Shown here: piece by piece, positions 63,802 to 64,000 of the stretch | Numbering within the stretch: position 1 is the stretch's first letter | Layout of the letters: the number at the start of each line of letters is the position of its first letter | Source of the DNA: Methylocystis sp. B8 | GTDB taxonomy: Bacteria; Pseudomonadota; Alphaproteobacteria; Rhizobiales; Beijerinckiaceae | NCBI RefSeq assembly: GCF_005771425.1 | Contig: NZ_VBTZ01000002.1 | Location: 328,618-392,617, forward strand | Length of the DNA stretch: 64,000 nucleotides | Direction: 5' to 3' | The notes under the pieces: model-generated | Told to the model about the DNA's origin: nothing | The model's database searches: none | Seen by the model: only the letters and a program-made list of their open reading frames with translations | Position numbers and translations under genes: made by a program

Positions 63802-64000
63802 TTACTCGGTCAGGAGGGCGACGCCTTCCTTGCCGATCAGGCGCTGAACGTTCATCAGCAGCTGAAGCACGACGCCAAACACGCCGAGCGCCATCCAGCC
63901 GAAGAACACGAAGCCCCAATGCAGCGGCGCAACGAACAGCTCTTCCATGAACCAGAACGTGTGGCCCCACTCATTCAGGCCAACGTTCGGGATGATCATG
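63802..64000 (-). CDS. pmoC: Particulate methane monooxygenase subunit C (5' part outside window)
   Basis: Only the last 66 or so codons are present. They include [21 protein letters not shown] followed by a membrane helix ([19 protein letters not shown]) and the end [10 protein letters not shown], typical of the PmoC C-terminus. The order pmoC-pmoA-pmoB on the minus strand is the standard operon order. The promoter and start are beyond the right edge. Confidence 0.95.
   Translation of the reverse strand, partial: MIIPNVGLNEWGHTFWFMEELFVAPLHWGFVFFGWMALGVFGVVLQLLMNVQRLIGKEGVALLTE

Overview
The window is a chromosomal segment of an alphaproteobacterial (type II) methanotroph, most likely Methylocystis or a close relative. 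The main evidence is the particulate methane monooxygenase operon pmoCAB at the right edge, read leftward, whose PmoA and PmoB match the Methylocystis type. High GC content, rhizobial-type regulators, a hopanoid transporter (hpnN) and late aerobic-type cobalamin genes agree with this. I saw no rRNA, tRNA, CRISPR array, transposase or phage gene.

Layout. 1-3651: a truncated ornithine cyclodeaminase divergent from an Lrp/AsnC regulator, then an OmpR-type response regulator and sensor kinase pair. 3932-12942: a SulP anion transporter followed by six tightly packed genes for a hydrogenase-4/complex-I-like membrane complex (hyfBCEFGI order). The large subunit lacks the Ni-Fe cysteines, so this is an energy-converting-hydrogenase-related (Ehr-type) complex and not a hydrogenase. 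An OprO/OprP-like porin and a 59-codon small gene follow. 15561-23449: an HWE-family PAS/GAF sensor kinase, a methyltransferase, a zinc-ribbon protein, tryptophanase, a repeat-bearing single-pass membrane protein and an MltB-like lytic transglycosylase. 23527-30965: an unrecognised exported protein with a predicted N-terminal histidine, a Bax-inhibitor-1 family protein with a clear terminator, CcdA, a DUF1624 acyltransferase-like protein, HpnN and a DUF2147 protein. 31243-40288: a complete tripartite RND efflux operon (TolC-like lipoprotein, MdtA-, MdtB- and MdtC-like).

40291-50337 holds a leftward cobalamin block cobK-cobQ-cobD-bluB with overlapping start and stop codons, a fused indolepyruvate:ferredoxin oxidoreductase, and a rightward DUF1007/NicO pair probably handling cobalt or nickel. 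50481-55741 holds an acyl-CoA ligase and a biotin operon (bioF-bioD-bioA) led by a small ClpX-type zinc-finger/HTH protein with two operator-like dyads upstream. 55876-64000 holds a phospholipid/isoprenylcysteine-type methyltransferase, a copper P-type ATPase with an extra C-terminal metal-binding domain that may also be made separately, an HSDL2-like dehydrogenase, a second NicO-type permease, and pmoB, pmoA and the 3' end of pmoC with strong intergenic hairpins.

Common themes are metal supply (copper for pMMO, cobalt for B12) and membrane energetics. The observations most worth following are the non-hydrogenase Hyf-like complex linked to an anion transporter and porin, the nested copA/copZ arrangement, the dyad pair ahead of the zinc-finger-bio operon, and the exported protein with a PmoB-like predicted N-terminal histidine.
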